Shown: piece by piece, positions 34,805 to 43,866 of the stretch
Position numbering within the stretch: position 1 is the first letter of the stretch
Layout of the letters: every line of letters begins with the position of its first letter
Assembly (NCBI RefSeq): GCF_900115305.1
Contig: NZ_FOVW01000003.1
Span: 393,627 to 457,626, forward strand
Reading direction: 5' to 3'
From: Algoriphagus ornithinivorans
Lineage (GTDB): Bacteria > Bacteroidota > Bacteroidia > Cytophagales > Cyclobacteriaceae
Length of the DNA: 64,000 bases
Program-made: the position numbers and the translations under genes
Notes under the pieces: model-generated
What the model was told of the DNA's origin: nothing
What the model saw: only the letters and a program-made list of their open reading frames with translations
Database searches by the model: none

Positions 34805-36037
34805 TTAATTGGGACGGATGTCCACTTGGACCCCGAGCCCGCGCAGGCGCTCTAAAGATTTCTTAATCTGCGCCTGCTTTCTTTTTTGCTGATAAACCGT
34901 ATCGTCAGGCTCAAGGTAGGGCTCTTTATTTTTGAGGATATAATATAGCGCAATCACTATTTTGTGGGCCACTGCAATCAGTGCCTTTTTGGATCCTCTT
35001 CGCGCAGCTATTGCTCCGTATTTACGGCTCAAATAGGTATCCTTGGTATGTGATGCGGCCCAAGCAGCTTCAACCAATGCAGTTTTCAGGTATTTGTTCC
35101 CATGTGTGATTCGGGTTGACTTTTTCTTGCCTGCACTTTCGTTGTTGCCCGGGGAAACTCCTGCCCAGGATGCCAGGTGTTTGTGATCAGGAAAAACCTC
35201 CATGTCAATGCCTGACTCGGCCAGCATATTTATGGCGGTTTCTTTTCCCACTCCCGGAATGGTCTGGAGTAACTCGACTTCCTGTTGAACCTCGACTGCA
35301 TAAGTCTCAATTCTAGCCTCGATGTCCCCGATCTGTGAGCTGATCGAATCCATGGAATCACGCAGCGTAGATAGCATGAATCGGTGGTGCTCGGTGAGTC
35401 TTCCCTGAAGAGAAAGTTTGAGGTCTGCCATTTTTTTGCGCAACGAGCCTTTGGCAAGGTTGGCCAGGTATTCAGCATCCTCCTGTTTCTGGATCAAGGC
35501 ATCGATGATCAGTGTACCCGTGACTCCAAAGATGTCTGAAGCCACCGAGGCCAGTTTGATATTGGCGTCTTCCAGAATTTTATGCACCCTGTTGCGTTGG
35601 GCGACACGCTGTGCAATCAGTTTACGTTTATACCTGCATAGATCCCGCAGCTCCCGTATCCACTCGGCAGGAACAAAACTCCCTTTTAACAGACCGCTCA
35701 GCAGCAACTTGGCAATCCATTCACTGTCTTTTTTATCCGTCTTATGACCGGGAACATGCTTGATGTGCCTGGCATTTACCAGAATAATCTTAAAATCCTC
35801 TTCCAGTATGTTATAGACAGGTTTCCAATAAACTCCGGTACTTTCCATGGCAATATGAGTAATGGAAAGAGAGTTTAGCCATACTTTAAGCTCCTCAATT
35901 TGGGAGGTAAAAGTCCCGAAAGTTCGGGTCTCAGTCGCAACGTCAATACCACTGACAGTAGATACGATCGTCTTTTGGTGTACATCTAGGCCGCAGCCAC
36001 GGTGAATCACCTGCTCGAATTCAATTTGTGTCGACAT
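34805..36037 (-). CDS. IS110-family transposase
   Basis: A 410-residue recombinase. The N-terminal DEDD RuvC-like domain includes CGLDVHQKTIVSTV (first Asp), AMESTGVYWKPVYNIL (Glu) and PGHKTDKKDSEWIAKLL (Asp pair). A coiled helical middle part follows (about 180-260). The C-terminal Tnp_20 domain has LLQTIPGVGKETAINMLAE, LASWAGVSPGNNESAGKK with the catalytic Ser region, and KYLKTALVEAAWAASHTKD. Full length and apparently intact. It cuts and inserts DNA under guidance of the element's own RNA. The start is the ATG at 36037. Confidence 0.95.
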   Translation of the reverse strand: MSTQIEFEQVIHRGCGLDVHQKTIVSTVSGIDVATETRTFGTFTSQIEELKVWLNSLSITHIAMESTGVYWKPVYNILEEDFKIILVNARHIKHVPGHKTDKKDSEWIAKLLLSGLLKGSFVPAEWIRELRDLCRYKRKLIAQRVAQRNRVHKILEDANIKLASVASDIFGVTGTLIIDALIQKQEDAEYLANLAKGSLRKKMADLKLSLQGRLTEHHRFMLSTLRDSMDSISSQIGDIEARIETYAVEVQQEVELLQTIPGVGKETAINMLAESGIDMEVFPDHKHLASWAGVSPGNNESAGKKKSTRITHGNKYLKTALVEAAWAASHTKDTYLSRKYGAIAARRGSKKALIAVAHKIVIALYYILKNKEPYLEPDDTVYQQKRKQAQIKKSLERLRGLGVQVDIRPN

Positions 36038-36188
36038 AACTGATAAGTAAATCTCAATATTCTACTTATACGAAAAGTCAACTCTTTCATTCCCGTTTGT
36101 GAAGCTCTAATTCATGAATGTTTTTATGCATTGAATTGAATGTAGCGATCAGGCAAAGATTTTCTGAAAGGACTTTTTTTGCTAGCTT

Positions 36189-36761
36189 CTAAAGCTCAAA
36201 CCTCAAACCAGCCTGTGCAAAAAATCCATTTGTTCTCCCAAAATCAATAGTTGCAAATTGGGTAGAGATATCGTTGACAGACCATTCGTAGGCCATATCA
36301 ATAAAAACAATTGAAAGATTTAAACCTGTTCCGGCAAAAACTCCCCAGTTGGTCGACTGTATATCATCGGAGTAAGCCTCATTATCGCCTGTAAGAAAAA
36401 ACACAGAAGGTCCTCCAAATACTCTCCAAGCTACAGCTGACTCTGAATTTCCTGCCAGATAAATACCCAAATTCACGGGTATTCTTATGCCTTCCAAATC
36501 AGGAAATGTGGCAGTTAAATCAGGAGAGGGGGAGCCTGTGAGATCCAGTTTTTTTACAGTATAGAAAATGCCTGGTTCCACGTACATTTTTCCTTCACCG
36601 AATTCAACTCCCAGGCCAGCTTGCCAGCCTCCTTTGCCATTCAAGACATCGTCTGAGGAATTTACATCGGAATAATTCAGCCCTCCACTGGGTTTGAACT
36701 TTTGGGCTTGAAGGGAAAAGGACATGAGGAAAAGGCATACGATACCTAGGTAAGTTTTCAT
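36189..36761 (-). CDS. Small outer-membrane beta-barrel (porin-like) protein
   Basis: A 190-residue protein with a signal peptide starting at the ATG 36761 (MKTYLGIVCLFLMSFSLQAQ); the longer frame lacks similarity. The remaining part alternates hydrophobic and polar residues as in an 8-stranded barrel (GGLNYSDVNSSDD, GWQAGLGVEFG, MYVEPGIFYTVKKLDL, RIPVNLGIYLAG, WGVFAGTGLNLS) and ends in Phe-Glu-Leu, close to the usual aromatic terminus. The function is unknown. Its 3' end now faces the IS110 element. Confidence 0.8.
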   Translation of the reverse strand: MKTYLGIVCLFLMSFSLQAQKFKPSGGLNYSDVNSSDDVLNGKGGWQAGLGVEFGEGKMYVEPGIFYTVKKLDLTGSPSPDLTATFPDLEGIRIPVNLGIYLAGNSESAVAWRVFGGPSVFFLTGDNEAYSDDIQSTNWGVFAGTGLNLSIVFIDMAYEWSVNDISTQFATIDFGRTNGFFAQAGLRFEL

Positions 36762-36946
36762 AGCGGGGTGAGTTTGGGGTGAATACGAATATAAGCAATA
36801 AGCCATTTAAATACTTTAGCCATAGCCTCAAAGAATTCAATAATCACCAAATCCATCACTTGAAATAGGCATATCACCACTAATTGAGAATTTTGATATT
36901 CCTATAGCCTACGAATGTAACTTCAAAGAAATAAGCTTCTAAGAAT

Positions 36947-39382
36947 ATGAACCTCAAAAGAAAAATCAACTATTTACTCTTTGGGTTATTATTGGGAATC
37001 AGCGTACAGGCTTTTTCCCAAACAACCTATCAAACGCCCCCGAAGGCTATAGCGGATCTGGTCAATGCACCAAGTACACCATCTGTTTCTTTTTCAAAGA
37101 ATGGAGATTGGATGATGCTTTTGGAAAGAGCAGACAATCCTAGCATAGAGGAATTGGCTCAGCCTGAACTACGAATCGCTGGAATGCGAATCAATCCAGC
37201 TACTTCAGGACCAAGCCGAAGCCGCGGAGTGGAAAATATCAAAATCAAAATGACCCGTAGTGGTGAGGAAATCCAGATCAAAGGGCTTCCCGAAAAAGCT
37301 TCCATTGGAGGCTTGGCACTATCCAGAGATGAAAAATATCTTGCATTCACTAATACAGAAGCAAACGGAATTAGCCTGTGGGTGGTAGATATGAGCAATT
37401 TCGAAGCTAAGAAATTAACAGATGCCATCTTGAATGATGTCTATGGAAATGTAATGACCTGGACTCCTGATAATCAGATTTTGGTAAAAGCTGTGAATCC
37501 AAGCCGCGGATCTATTCCGAAGGCGCCAGCTGCACCGGCTGGTCCTGTCGTACAAGAAACAACCGGAAATGCCGCACCATCCCGAACCTATCAGGATTTG
37601 TTGAGCAACCCTTATGATGAGGCTTTGTTTGCCTATTTCATGGATTCTCAGCTGATGTTGATCGGATTGGACGGCAGCAAAAAAGCAGTGGGAAACAGCG
37701 GAATGATCAAATCATTTGACCTTTCTCCGGATGGATCTTACATCTTGGTTGATGTCATTAGAAAGCCATTTTCTTATTTAGTTCCTGCTTCCAGGTTCCC
37801 TTATGATGTAGAAATATGGTCCAAGGATGGAAAAAAAGTAAAAACACTTGCTGAAATTCCTTTGGATGAAGAAAGACCTACCGGATTTGATGCAACTGTT
37901 ACTGGTCCAAGAAGCATCAATTGGAGAGCGGATAAACCTGCGATTTTGTATTGGGTAGAAGCTCAAGACGGAGGAGATGGCAAAGTAAAAATGGAGGAGC
38001 GTGAAATAGTCTATACCCTAGCGGCTCCTTTTACAGGTCAAAAACAAAAGTTAGCCTCTACTTCCCTTCGATTTGGAGGTATAGCTTGGTCAACAGATGA
38101 TTTTGCGATTTTAAATGAAAGATGGTTTGGAGCCAGAAGAGAAATCCGATCAGTGATCAACCCATCCAATCCTTCTCAGGCGAAAAGGGTCATCATCGAT
38201 CGCTCCTATGACGACATCTACAATGATCCGGGAGATCCTATGTACACCGAAAACCAGTACGGCAGAAATGTATTATTAAGAAAAGGTGATTTGCTTTTCA
38301 TGACTTCAGAAGGCGGAAGCCCGGAAGGAAGTATGCCTTTCTTATCCACTTTCAATGCTAAAACTAAAGAACAAAAAATCCTCTGGAGATCACAGGCACC
38401 TTACTATGAAAGAGTGGTGAAACTTTTGGATGAAGAGGGTTCTGAATTTATTACTGTCAAAGAAAGTACTGACATCCAGCCTAACTATTGGTTAGTAAAC
38501 ACCAAAAAGCGAATTGCTCCCCTTCAAGTCACCAATTTTGAGCATCCTTTCGAATCCATCAAAGGAATCAACAAGCAGTTGGTGAAATACAAGAGAAAGG
38601 ACGGACTGGATCTTTCAGCTGTCATTTATACTCCAGAAGGATTTACCCCTGGAAAAGATGCTCCATTACCAGTCTTGATGTGGGCTTACCCTAGAGAATA
38701 TAAATCCGCTGAAATTGCTTCTCAGGTAAGAGGATCCAAATACAGATTTACGAGACTTAGCTGGGGCTCCCCGATTTACTGGGTGACTCAGGGATATGCC
38801 ATCATGGATCAGACGGAGATGCCTATCGTAGGTGAAGGGGACAAGGAGCCGAATGATTACTTCATAGAGCAGTTGGTAGCAAATGCAGAAGCAGCAATTG
38901 ATCATATCGTGGAACTGGGAATCGGAGACCGAAATAGAATTGGTGTTGGAGGACATTCTTACGGTGCTTTCATGACAGCCAATTTGCTTTCTCATACAGA
39001 TCTATTCGCGGCAGGTATCGCCAGAAGCGGTGCATATAATCGTACACTAACTCCTTTTGGATTCCAGTATGAGCAACGTACCTACTGGCAAGCGCCGGAG
39101 GTATATTTCAATATGTCTCCCTTCTCATTTGCTCATAAAGTAAAAACTCCGATTCTATTGATTCATGGAGAGGCCGACAACAACTCCGGAACTTTCCCGA
39201 TTCAGTCTGAGCGTTATTACAATGCTTTGAAAGGTCATGGAGCGACTGCCAGATTGGTTTTCTTGCCTCATGAAAGCCATGGCTATGCAGCTCAGGAATC
39301 CATTTTGCATACCCTTTATGAAATGAATACCTGGTTGGAAAAATATGTGAAAAACAAGAATAAGATTGACCCTTCGAGATAA
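36947..39382 (+). CDS. Secreted S9-family (prolyl-oligopeptidase-type) serine peptidase
   Basis: An 811-residue exported peptidase with a signal peptide (to about residue 25, ending AFSQ). An N-terminal seven-bladed propeller-like part (about 60-560) is followed by an alpha/beta-hydrolase domain. The nucleophile Ser is in GVGGHSYGAFM (about 670), the Asp in IHGEADNN (about 741) and the His in LPHESHGY (about 777). The layout resembles the chloroplast glutamyl endopeptidase group of S9. It would trim peptides in the periplasm. Monocistronic with a strong terminator. Confidence 0.92.
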   Translation: MNLKRKINYLLFGLLLGISVQAFSQTTYQTPPKAIADLVNAPSTPSVSFSKNGDWMMLLERADNPSIEELAQPELRIAGMRINPATSGPSRSRGVENIKIKMTRSGEEIQIKGLPEKASIGGLALSRDEKYLAFTNTEANGISLWVVDMSNFEAKKLTDAILNDVYGNVMTWTPDNQILVKAVNPSRGSIPKAPAAPAGPVVQETTGNAAPSRTYQDLLSNPYDEALFAYFMDSQLMLIGLDGSKKAVGNSGMIKSFDLSPDGSYILVDVIRKPFSYLVPASRFPYDVEIWSKDGKKVKTLAEIPLDEERPTGFDATVTGPRSINWRADKPAILYWVEAQDGGDGKVKMEEREIVYTLAAPFTGQKQKLASTSLRFGGIAWSTDDFAILNERWFGARREIRSVINPSNPSQAKRVIIDRSYDDIYNDPGDPMYTENQYGRNVLLRKGDLLFMTSEGGSPEGSMPFLSTFNAKTKEQKILWRSQAPYYERVVKLLDEEGSEFITVKESTDIQPNYWLVNTKKRIAPLQVTNFEHPFESIKGINKQLVKYKRKDGLDLSAVIYTPEGFTPGKDAPLPVLMWAYPREYKSAEIASQVRGSKYRFTRLSWGSPIYWVTQGYAIMDQTEMPIVGEGDKEPNDYFIEQLVANAEAAIDHIVELGIGDRNRIGVGGHSYGAFMTANLLSHTDLFAAGIARSGAYNRTLTPFGFQYEQRTYWQAPEVYFNMSPFSFAHKVKTPILLIHGEADNNSGTFPIQSERYYNALKGHGATARLVFLPHESHGYAAQESILHTLYEMNTWLEKYVKNKNKIDPSR

Positions 39383-39405
39383 GTAGGCTCAACTTCCAAA
39401 TAGTA

Positions 39406-39442
39406 AAAACCCTCCTCAGAATTAACTGAGGAGGGTTTTTTG
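39406..39442. terminator. Strong bidirectional terminator
   Basis: AAAACCCTCCTCAG (39406-39419) pairs over 14 bp with CTGAGGAGGGTTTT (39426-39439) around a 6-nt loop, with T-rich ends on both strands. It ends both the S9 peptidase gene and convergent uppP. Confidence 0.93.
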
Positions 39443-39491
39443 TTAAATACATTTTACAAAAATTGATTGAGTTGTTAAATCAACTTTACAA

Positions 39492-40274
39492 TCACCCCAA
39501 ATCCGTACCCCACATAAAGATGAGGAAAAGTACACCCAAGGCAATTCTGTACCATCCGAAGGCGGTGAAACCATGGCTGGAAACGTATTTCAAAAACAAC
39601 TTCACCGCAATCCATGCAGCAATAAATGCTACTCCTGATCCCACAGCCAACATTACAATTTGGGCTTGTGTAAATACCAATTCAGATTTGATTAAATCAT
39701 AGCCTCCGGCAGCCATCATTGTAGGCACAGCTAATAAAAAGGAAAATTCCGTTGCTTGCTTTTTATCCAAGCCATTGAAAACTCCACCAATGATCGTGGC
39801 AGCAGCCCTAGACGTTCCGGGTACCATGGAAAGACACTGGAAAAGCCCGATAAAAAAGGCGCTTTTGTAAGAGATATCCTCCACGTCCACGTGAGTGGCT
39901 TTTTGACTCACTACTTTTTTATCAATGAAAATCAAAATAATCCCACCCAAGATCAGAGAAACAGAAACTACTACAGGGTTGAACAGATAGCCTTTGATAA
40001 AATCATAAGCCAAAAGACCCACAATCGCGGTAGGAATAAATGCAGCCAGCAATTTATAATAAATCGTCAGCGATCGAAAAAAACGCTTGATATACATTAA
40101 GGCAATGGCCAAAATTGCCCCTAGCTGTATGAAAACTTCGAAAGTCTTCACAAACTCATCGTCATGAATTCCCATGGCCGCAGAGGCTAAAATCATATGA
40201 CCAGTGGAGGAAACAGGTAAAAATTCAGTAAGGCCTTCGACTATCGCGATAATAATGGATTGAAATAAAGTCAT
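39492..40274 (-). CDS. uppP: Undecaprenyl-diphosphate phosphatase (BacA/UppP)
   Basis: A 260-residue membrane enzyme with about eight helices that recycles the lipid carrier for peptidoglycan and other envelope polymers. The two signature blocks are EGLTEFLPVSSTGHMIL near the N-terminus and SMVPGTSRAAATIIGG near 150, with FLLAVPTMMAAGG after it. Full length for the family. Separate transcription unit, with a terminator at its 3' end and a 119-bp gap before the DUF4139 gene. Confidence 0.95.
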   Translation of the reverse strand: MTLFQSIIIAIVEGLTEFLPVSSTGHMILASAAMGIHDDEFVKTFEVFIQLGAILAIALMYIKRFFRSLTIYYKLLAAFIPTAIVGLLAYDFIKGYLFNPVVVSVSLILGGIILIFIDKKVVSQKATHVDVEDISYKSAFFIGLFQCLSMVPGTSRAAATIIGGVFNGLDKKQATEFSFLLAVPTMMAAGGYDLIKSELVFTQAQIVMLAVGSGVAFIAAWIAVKLFLKYVSSHGFTAFGWYRIALGVLFLIFMWGTDLG

Positions 40275-40393
40275 TCTTTAAAATTAAAATTTGGGCAAAA
40301 ATAAGAAACCCTGCTTCAGTCACCAGAATTTTTATCAATTGATCTTTTGGGGAGAACGATTTTTTTATTTCTTTTCATAAAATTTAAAAAGCT

Positions 40394-42271
40394 ATGAAGT
40401 ATTCATTTTTCACCCTTCTTTATTTCTCTCTGATCTTTTATTCCTTTTCCCAAGGTTTTCCCGAGAAAAAAATCGAGTCTCAAATCCAGGAGGTGACGCT
40501 TTTTTTAAATGGGGCTCAGGTTTTTGAAAAGGCTCAGACCAGCATTCCCGCAGGAGAATCCATTATTATTATCAAAGGGCTCTCCCCCTATTTGGAAGAA
40601 AAAAGCATTCAAGTCAAAGCTTTTGGCAACTTCACCATTCAAGCGGTAAATAAGCGAATGGATTTTTTGTCAGAGAAAGACCAAAATGAGACTGTTCAAA
40701 AATTACAGGCAGAAATCAACAAATTGGATATCTCCATGCAGCAGGATGCGCTCCGACTGGAGGTTTTGAAGGAAAAAATCAGTCTGCTGGATGCCAATAA
40801 AAATCTACGTGGAAATCAGGGAGGGCCAACAGCTGCCGAATTCAGACAAGCACTAGAACTCTATGATACCGAATTGATGAAAATCAAAACGGAACAAATG
40901 AATTTGGATCAAAAAAGAGCTGAGAAAAGATTACAGATTAGGCAGTTAGAAAATCAAATTCGATCCATTCAGGAAAGTAAGCAAGAATCCAAAAGCGAAA
41001 TCCGGGTTCGTATCAAGGCCCCATCTGCAGGTAATGCGCAGTTGGAGTTCAATTATTTGGTTGCCAATGCAGGATGGTATCCAAAATACGATGTTCGTGT
41101 AAAAAATGTGAATTCGCCAATGGCCATCAATTATAAAGCGGAGGTATATCAAAATACCGGCGTGGATTGGAATCAAGTAAAATTGCGTTTCTCCAATGGG
41201 AATCCCAATCAGAGCGGTATGGCTCCACAGATTGATCGCTGGGACTTAAATTATGCCCGATTAACCGTATTCCAGCCCAGAAATGCACAACCTTTTAATG
41301 GAACAATCAGCGGAGTGGTGGTGAGTGCAAGCGACGGACAACCTATTCCGGGAGTGAGTGTATTGGTCAAAGGCAGCACTGTTGGTACCTCTACCGATTT
41401 GGACGGGCGCTTTAATTTAACCATTCCTCCAAGAGCCGGAAGCTTAATGTTTTCATTTGTTGGCTTTCAATCTCAGGAAGTTCCTATTACAAACAAATCT
41501 ACCATAAATGTATCCTTAATAGAGGAAATGATGGCTTTGGAGGAAGTAGTAGTTGCAGGGTATCAAGCAAGTCAAAAGAAAGAAATGACTGGAAATTCAA
41601 TTAAAATAAGAGGAAATTCTACTCTTTCGGCGTCTCCTCTCCAAACCACATTTCAAGAAAATCAAACTACCGTAGAAATTTCCGTAAACGAACCCTACAC
41701 TATCAAAACCAATGGGGAGCGGACTTTGGTTGATTTGAAAAATTATGATATCCCGGCAACTTATCAGTATAAGGTCATTCCAAAGCTGGATAAGGATGTG
41801 TTCTTGATTGCTCAGCTGGCAGATTGGAGTCAGTATAGCTTTTTAGAAGGTGAAAGCAATTTATATTTTGAAGATGGCTTTGTCGGCAGATCAATCCTAA
41901 ATGCCGGAGTTCTGGAAGATACATTGGCTATATCGATGGGAAGGGATAGAAGTATCCTTGTTCAACGCGAGAAAGTCGAGAGCTTTACCAAGAAAAGGAC
42001 CATTGGCTCCAATGTGACCGAGTCCAGAGGCTATGAAATCACACTTAGAAATAATAAGTCCCAAACTATAAGCATTGAAGTGAAGGATCAAATTCCGGTT
42101 TCGGTGAACTCCAACATATCTGTTTCTGCCATTGAATTATCCGGCGGAAAATTAGATAGCGATACTGGAATCATTACCTGGCAAATCACAGTTCCTCCTG
42201 GATCTCAACAGAAACTAGGGTTTCAATATGAGGTGAAGTATCCTAAAAATGAAAAGGTGATTTTAGATTGA
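40394..42271 (+). CDS. DUF4139 (MuiA-like) protein with inserted SusC-like regulatory domain
   Basis: A 625-residue exported protein (signal peptide to about residue 20, FYSFSQG). The N-terminal DUF4140 part (VTLFLNGAQVFEKAQTSIPAG) is followed by a coiled coil (about 95-200) and then DUF4139 beginning with RVRIKAPSAGNAQLEFNYLV. DUF4139 is interrupted at about residues 302-391 by a carboxypeptidase-regulatory-like domain (ISGVVVSASDGQPIPGVSV, STDLDGRFNLTIPPRAG). It ends in LEEVVVAGYQ, the linker typical of SusC/RagA N-termini. DUF4139 resumes at TVEISVNEPYTIKTNGERT. No barrel follows. The role is unknown. Confidence 0.88.
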   Translation: MKYSFFTLLYFSLIFYSFSQGFPEKKIESQIQEVTLFLNGAQVFEKAQTSIPAGESIIIIKGLSPYLEEKSIQVKAFGNFTIQAVNKRMDFLSEKDQNETVQKLQAEINKLDISMQQDALRLEVLKEKISLLDANKNLRGNQGGPTAAEFRQALELYDTELMKIKTEQMNLDQKRAEKRLQIRQLENQIRSIQESKQESKSEIRVRIKAPSAGNAQLEFNYLVANAGWYPKYDVRVKNVNSPMAINYKAEVYQNTGVDWNQVKLRFSNGNPNQSGMAPQIDRWDLNYARLTVFQPRNAQPFNGTISGVVVSASDGQPIPGVSVLVKGSTVGTSTDLDGRFNLTIPPRAGSLMFSFVGFQSQEVPITNKSTINVSLIEEMMALEEVVVAGYQASQKKEMTGNSIKIRGNSTLSASPLQTTFQENQTTVEISVNEPYTIKTNGERTLVDLKNYDIPATYQYKVIPKLDKDVFLIAQLADWSQYSFLEGESNLYFEDGFVGRSILNAGVLEDTLAISMGRDRSILVQREKVESFTKKRTIGSNVTESRGYEITLRNNKSQTISIEVKDQIPVSVNSNISVSAIELSGGKLDSDTGIITWQITVPPGSQQKLGFQYEVKYPKNEKVILD

Positions 42272-42275
42272 TTTT

Positions 42276-42980
42276 ATGAAAAAATTTAGATCAAACGCTA
42301 GTCGTGCAGATTGGGCAAAAAAGATATCGCTGTTATACATTTTTTTTTCAGTGGTTGGGATAATTTTCAACACATACAAGCTGGACTTCTTACACAAGGT
42401 CAAAATAGGAGAGGATTTTAATCAAATGGATGCAGAGTTAATCGATCATATTGACCAGTTGTTGGGTGTGACTTTGATAGGACTGTATATCTCCTTTATG
42501 ATCCTATTTATCATGTGGTTTAGAAGAGCTTATTTCAATCTCCATCAAAAATTCAATTACCTTCAACTGTCAGAAGGTTGGGCCGCTGGGGCTTGGTTTG
42601 TACCTTTTTTAAATCTTTTTAGACCTTATGTCATTATGAAAGAGATGGTAGAGGAGAGCGCCAATTATTTGAAAAAAGTAGGTGTAGATGTAGGTTCCAA
42701 AGCCAAGAATATCCTGAGTCCATGGTGGACATTTACTGTTATCTCAATGATACTAGGTCGAATAATCTGGAAGATGAAAACTGATAGTTTAGAGGAATTG
42801 ATTGATTTGACCCAACTATTGATCGCCAGTTTTGCAATAGATATCATTACCTATTTCTTATTTTGGCAAATGATTAAATTTTATTCAGAGAGAGAAAAAT
42901 TAATGGAAATAGCTGAAAAGGAATTGGAGATTGTAAACCATACAAGTTCTTCTCCTGAAAATGAAATGCTTACTATTTAA
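42276..42980 (+). CDS. DUF4328 membrane protein
   Basis: A 234-residue protein with about four helices: YIFFSVVGIIFNTYK, TLIGLYISFMILFIMWF, an amphipathic middle, and IASFAIDIITYFLFWQMI. The signature AAGAWFVPFLNLFRPYVIMKEM is typical of DUF4328. The function is unknown. It starts 4 bp after the DUF4139 gene and probably shares its transcript, ended by the hairpin at 42984. Confidence 0.8.
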   Translation: MKKFRSNASRADWAKKISLLYIFFSVVGIIFNTYKLDFLHKVKIGEDFNQMDAELIDHIDQLLGVTLIGLYISFMILFIMWFRRAYFNLHQKFNYLQLSEGWAAGAWFVPFLNLFRPYVIMKEMVEESANYLKKVGVDVGSKAKNILSPWWTFTVISMILGRIIWKMKTDSLEELIDLTQLLIASFAIDIITYFLFWQMIKFYSEREKLMEIAEKELEIVNHTSSSPENEMLTI

Positions 42981-42983
42981 AAA

Positions 42984-43006
42984 AGCTCCGGAAATCATCC
43001 GGAGCT
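42984..43006. terminator. Terminator between convergent genes
   Basis: AGCTCCGG (42984-42991) pairs with CCGGAGCT (42999-43006) around 7 nt. A T-rich stretch follows on the plus strand and an A-run precedes it, so it can work for both the DUF4328 gene and the convergent gene ending at 43015. Confidence 0.88.
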
Positions 43007-43014
43007 ATATCTTT

Positions 43015-43536
43015 TTACTCAACCTTATCTAAGGTCATCTCAAAAAACTGAAACCAGCGATCGCCCATATTATATTCACCGATTTCAAACCACTGCCCTT
43101 TTTCGTTGAGAGTAATGATGTATCGGACTTGCTCATTTGGATACCAATAAAACTTCCCCTCTTTCATTTCGGCTTTGAAATTTCCCTTTTGCCCGCTTTG
43201 CAAGTAGGAGGCAAATTCAAACCGGTTTTCATCCTTGGTGGGACTGATCATTGCAATAGCATGATGAACGACCTTCCCATCCGAAATCCCCATACCTTCT
43301 ATTTGAAGATGGGTTCCACTTAGCTGGAAAGAAACATCTTCGGTTTGATTAAAGGTATATTTCTTCTGGTCCTGAGCTAGACGCCAGCCCGAACCTTCCC
43401 ATTTTCCTTCCAAAAAGGAAAGCTGCTTCATTCTTTCCTGTATTTCAGGATTTAATTCATATTGCTGCCCAGTTGCATAAGTTGAGATGCCTAGACAGAT
43501 TAAAATCAAGCTGAGAATTTGAATTAGATTTTTCAT
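43015..43536 (-). CDS. Exported DUF1579-like small beta-barrel protein
   Basis: A 173-residue protein with a signal peptide (MKNLIQILSLILICLGISTYATGQ). The mature part starts with FLEGKWEGSGWRL and continues through beta strands (THLQIEGMGISDGKVVHHAIAMIS, FEFASYLQSGQKGNFKAEM). This is the lipocalin-like pattern of DUF1579/heme-binding-barrel proteins. No catalytic residues are evident. It lies 42 bp after the winged-helix regulator gene on the same strand, with a palindromic operator candidate at 43546-43562 directly before its start, so it is probably the regulator's target. Confidence 0.7.
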   Translation of the reverse strand: MKNLIQILSLILICLGISTYATGQQYELNPEIQERMKQLSFLEGKWEGSGWRLAQDQKKYTFNQTEDVSFQLSGTHLQIEGMGISDGKVVHHAIAMISPTKDENRFEFASYLQSGQKGNFKAEMKEGKFYWYPNEQVRYIITLNEKGQWFEIGEYNMGDRWFQFFEMTLDKVE

Positions 43537-43545
43537 TTGTAAATT

Positions 43546-43562
43546 GGTTTATATTATAAACT
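43546..43562. promoter_or_regulatory. Candidate operator, copy 2
   Basis: GGTTTATATTATAAACT: 7-bp arms with one mismatch around a 3-bp centre. It starts 9 bp upstream of the ATG at 43536 and matches the palindrome 37 bp upstream of the regulator operon (44466-44482) at 15 of 17 positions. Confidence 0.65.
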
Positions 43563-43578
43563 AAATAAAGAAATTTTT

Positions 43579-43866
43579 TTAACTGATATAATTTTTAAGA
43601 TTTTCCACATAGGCCTCAAAGGCCTTCACACCTTTCTGAGTAATCTTGCAGGTAGTCAAAGGTCTCTTGCCTCGAAATGATTTTTCGATCGCCAGATAGC
43701 CAGCCTTTTCCAACTTATCCAACTGTACAGAAAGATTTCCCGCAGTGGATTCTGTCTTTTCCTTGATATAGGTAAACTCCGCCTCTTCCACACTTAATAG
43801 AAGGGACATGACTGCTAGCCGCAGCTGTGAATGTAAAAGAGGATCTAATGGCTTAAACTCGCTCAC
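43579..43866 (-). CDS. Winged-helix transcriptional regulator (HTH_34/MarR-like)
   Basis: A 95-residue one-domain regulator. The DNA-binding part runs from SQLRLAVMSLLLSVEEAEFTYIKEKTEST through the recognition helix AGNLSVQLDKLEKAGYLAIEK to the wing GKRPLTTCKITQKGVKAFEAY. No ligand domain. I chose the GTG at 43866, since VSEFKPLDPLLHSQLRL is the usual family N-terminus; the longer frame would run 68 bp into the upstream gene. It overlaps the membrane-protein gene by 14 bp. The pair is typical of two-gene Bacteroidota modules in which the regulator travels with a small membrane protein. Confidence 0.83.
   Translation of the reverse strand: MSEFKPLDPLLHSQLRLAVMSLLLSVEEAEFTYIKEKTESTAGNLSVQLDKLEKAGYLAIEKSFRGKRPLTTCKITQKGVKAFEAYVENLKNYIS

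Larger units (their letters stand above)
34570..36170 (-). mobile_element. IS110-family insertion sequence with 11-bp flanking direct repeat
   Basis: TTTTCTGAAAG occurs at 34570-34580 and again at 36160-36170 on either side of the transposase gene. Taking one copy as part of the element gives about 1590 bp. The element carries one transposase, about 224 bp of non-coding DNA after it and about 122 bp before it. The interior is visibly richer in G+C than the neighbouring genes, which supports transfer. IS110 elements lack long terminal inverted repeats, and none is seen. It lies between the gldJ terminator and the convergent porin gene and breaks no coding sequence. Exact ends are inferred. Confidence 0.75.

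Noticed and set aside
34738..36171. CCTTTCAG (34738-34745) and CTGAAAGG (36164-36171) as terminal inverted repeats of the IS
   Set aside because: An 8-bp match in gaps of this size is expected by chance about once, and the 11-bp direct repeat gives a better boundary.
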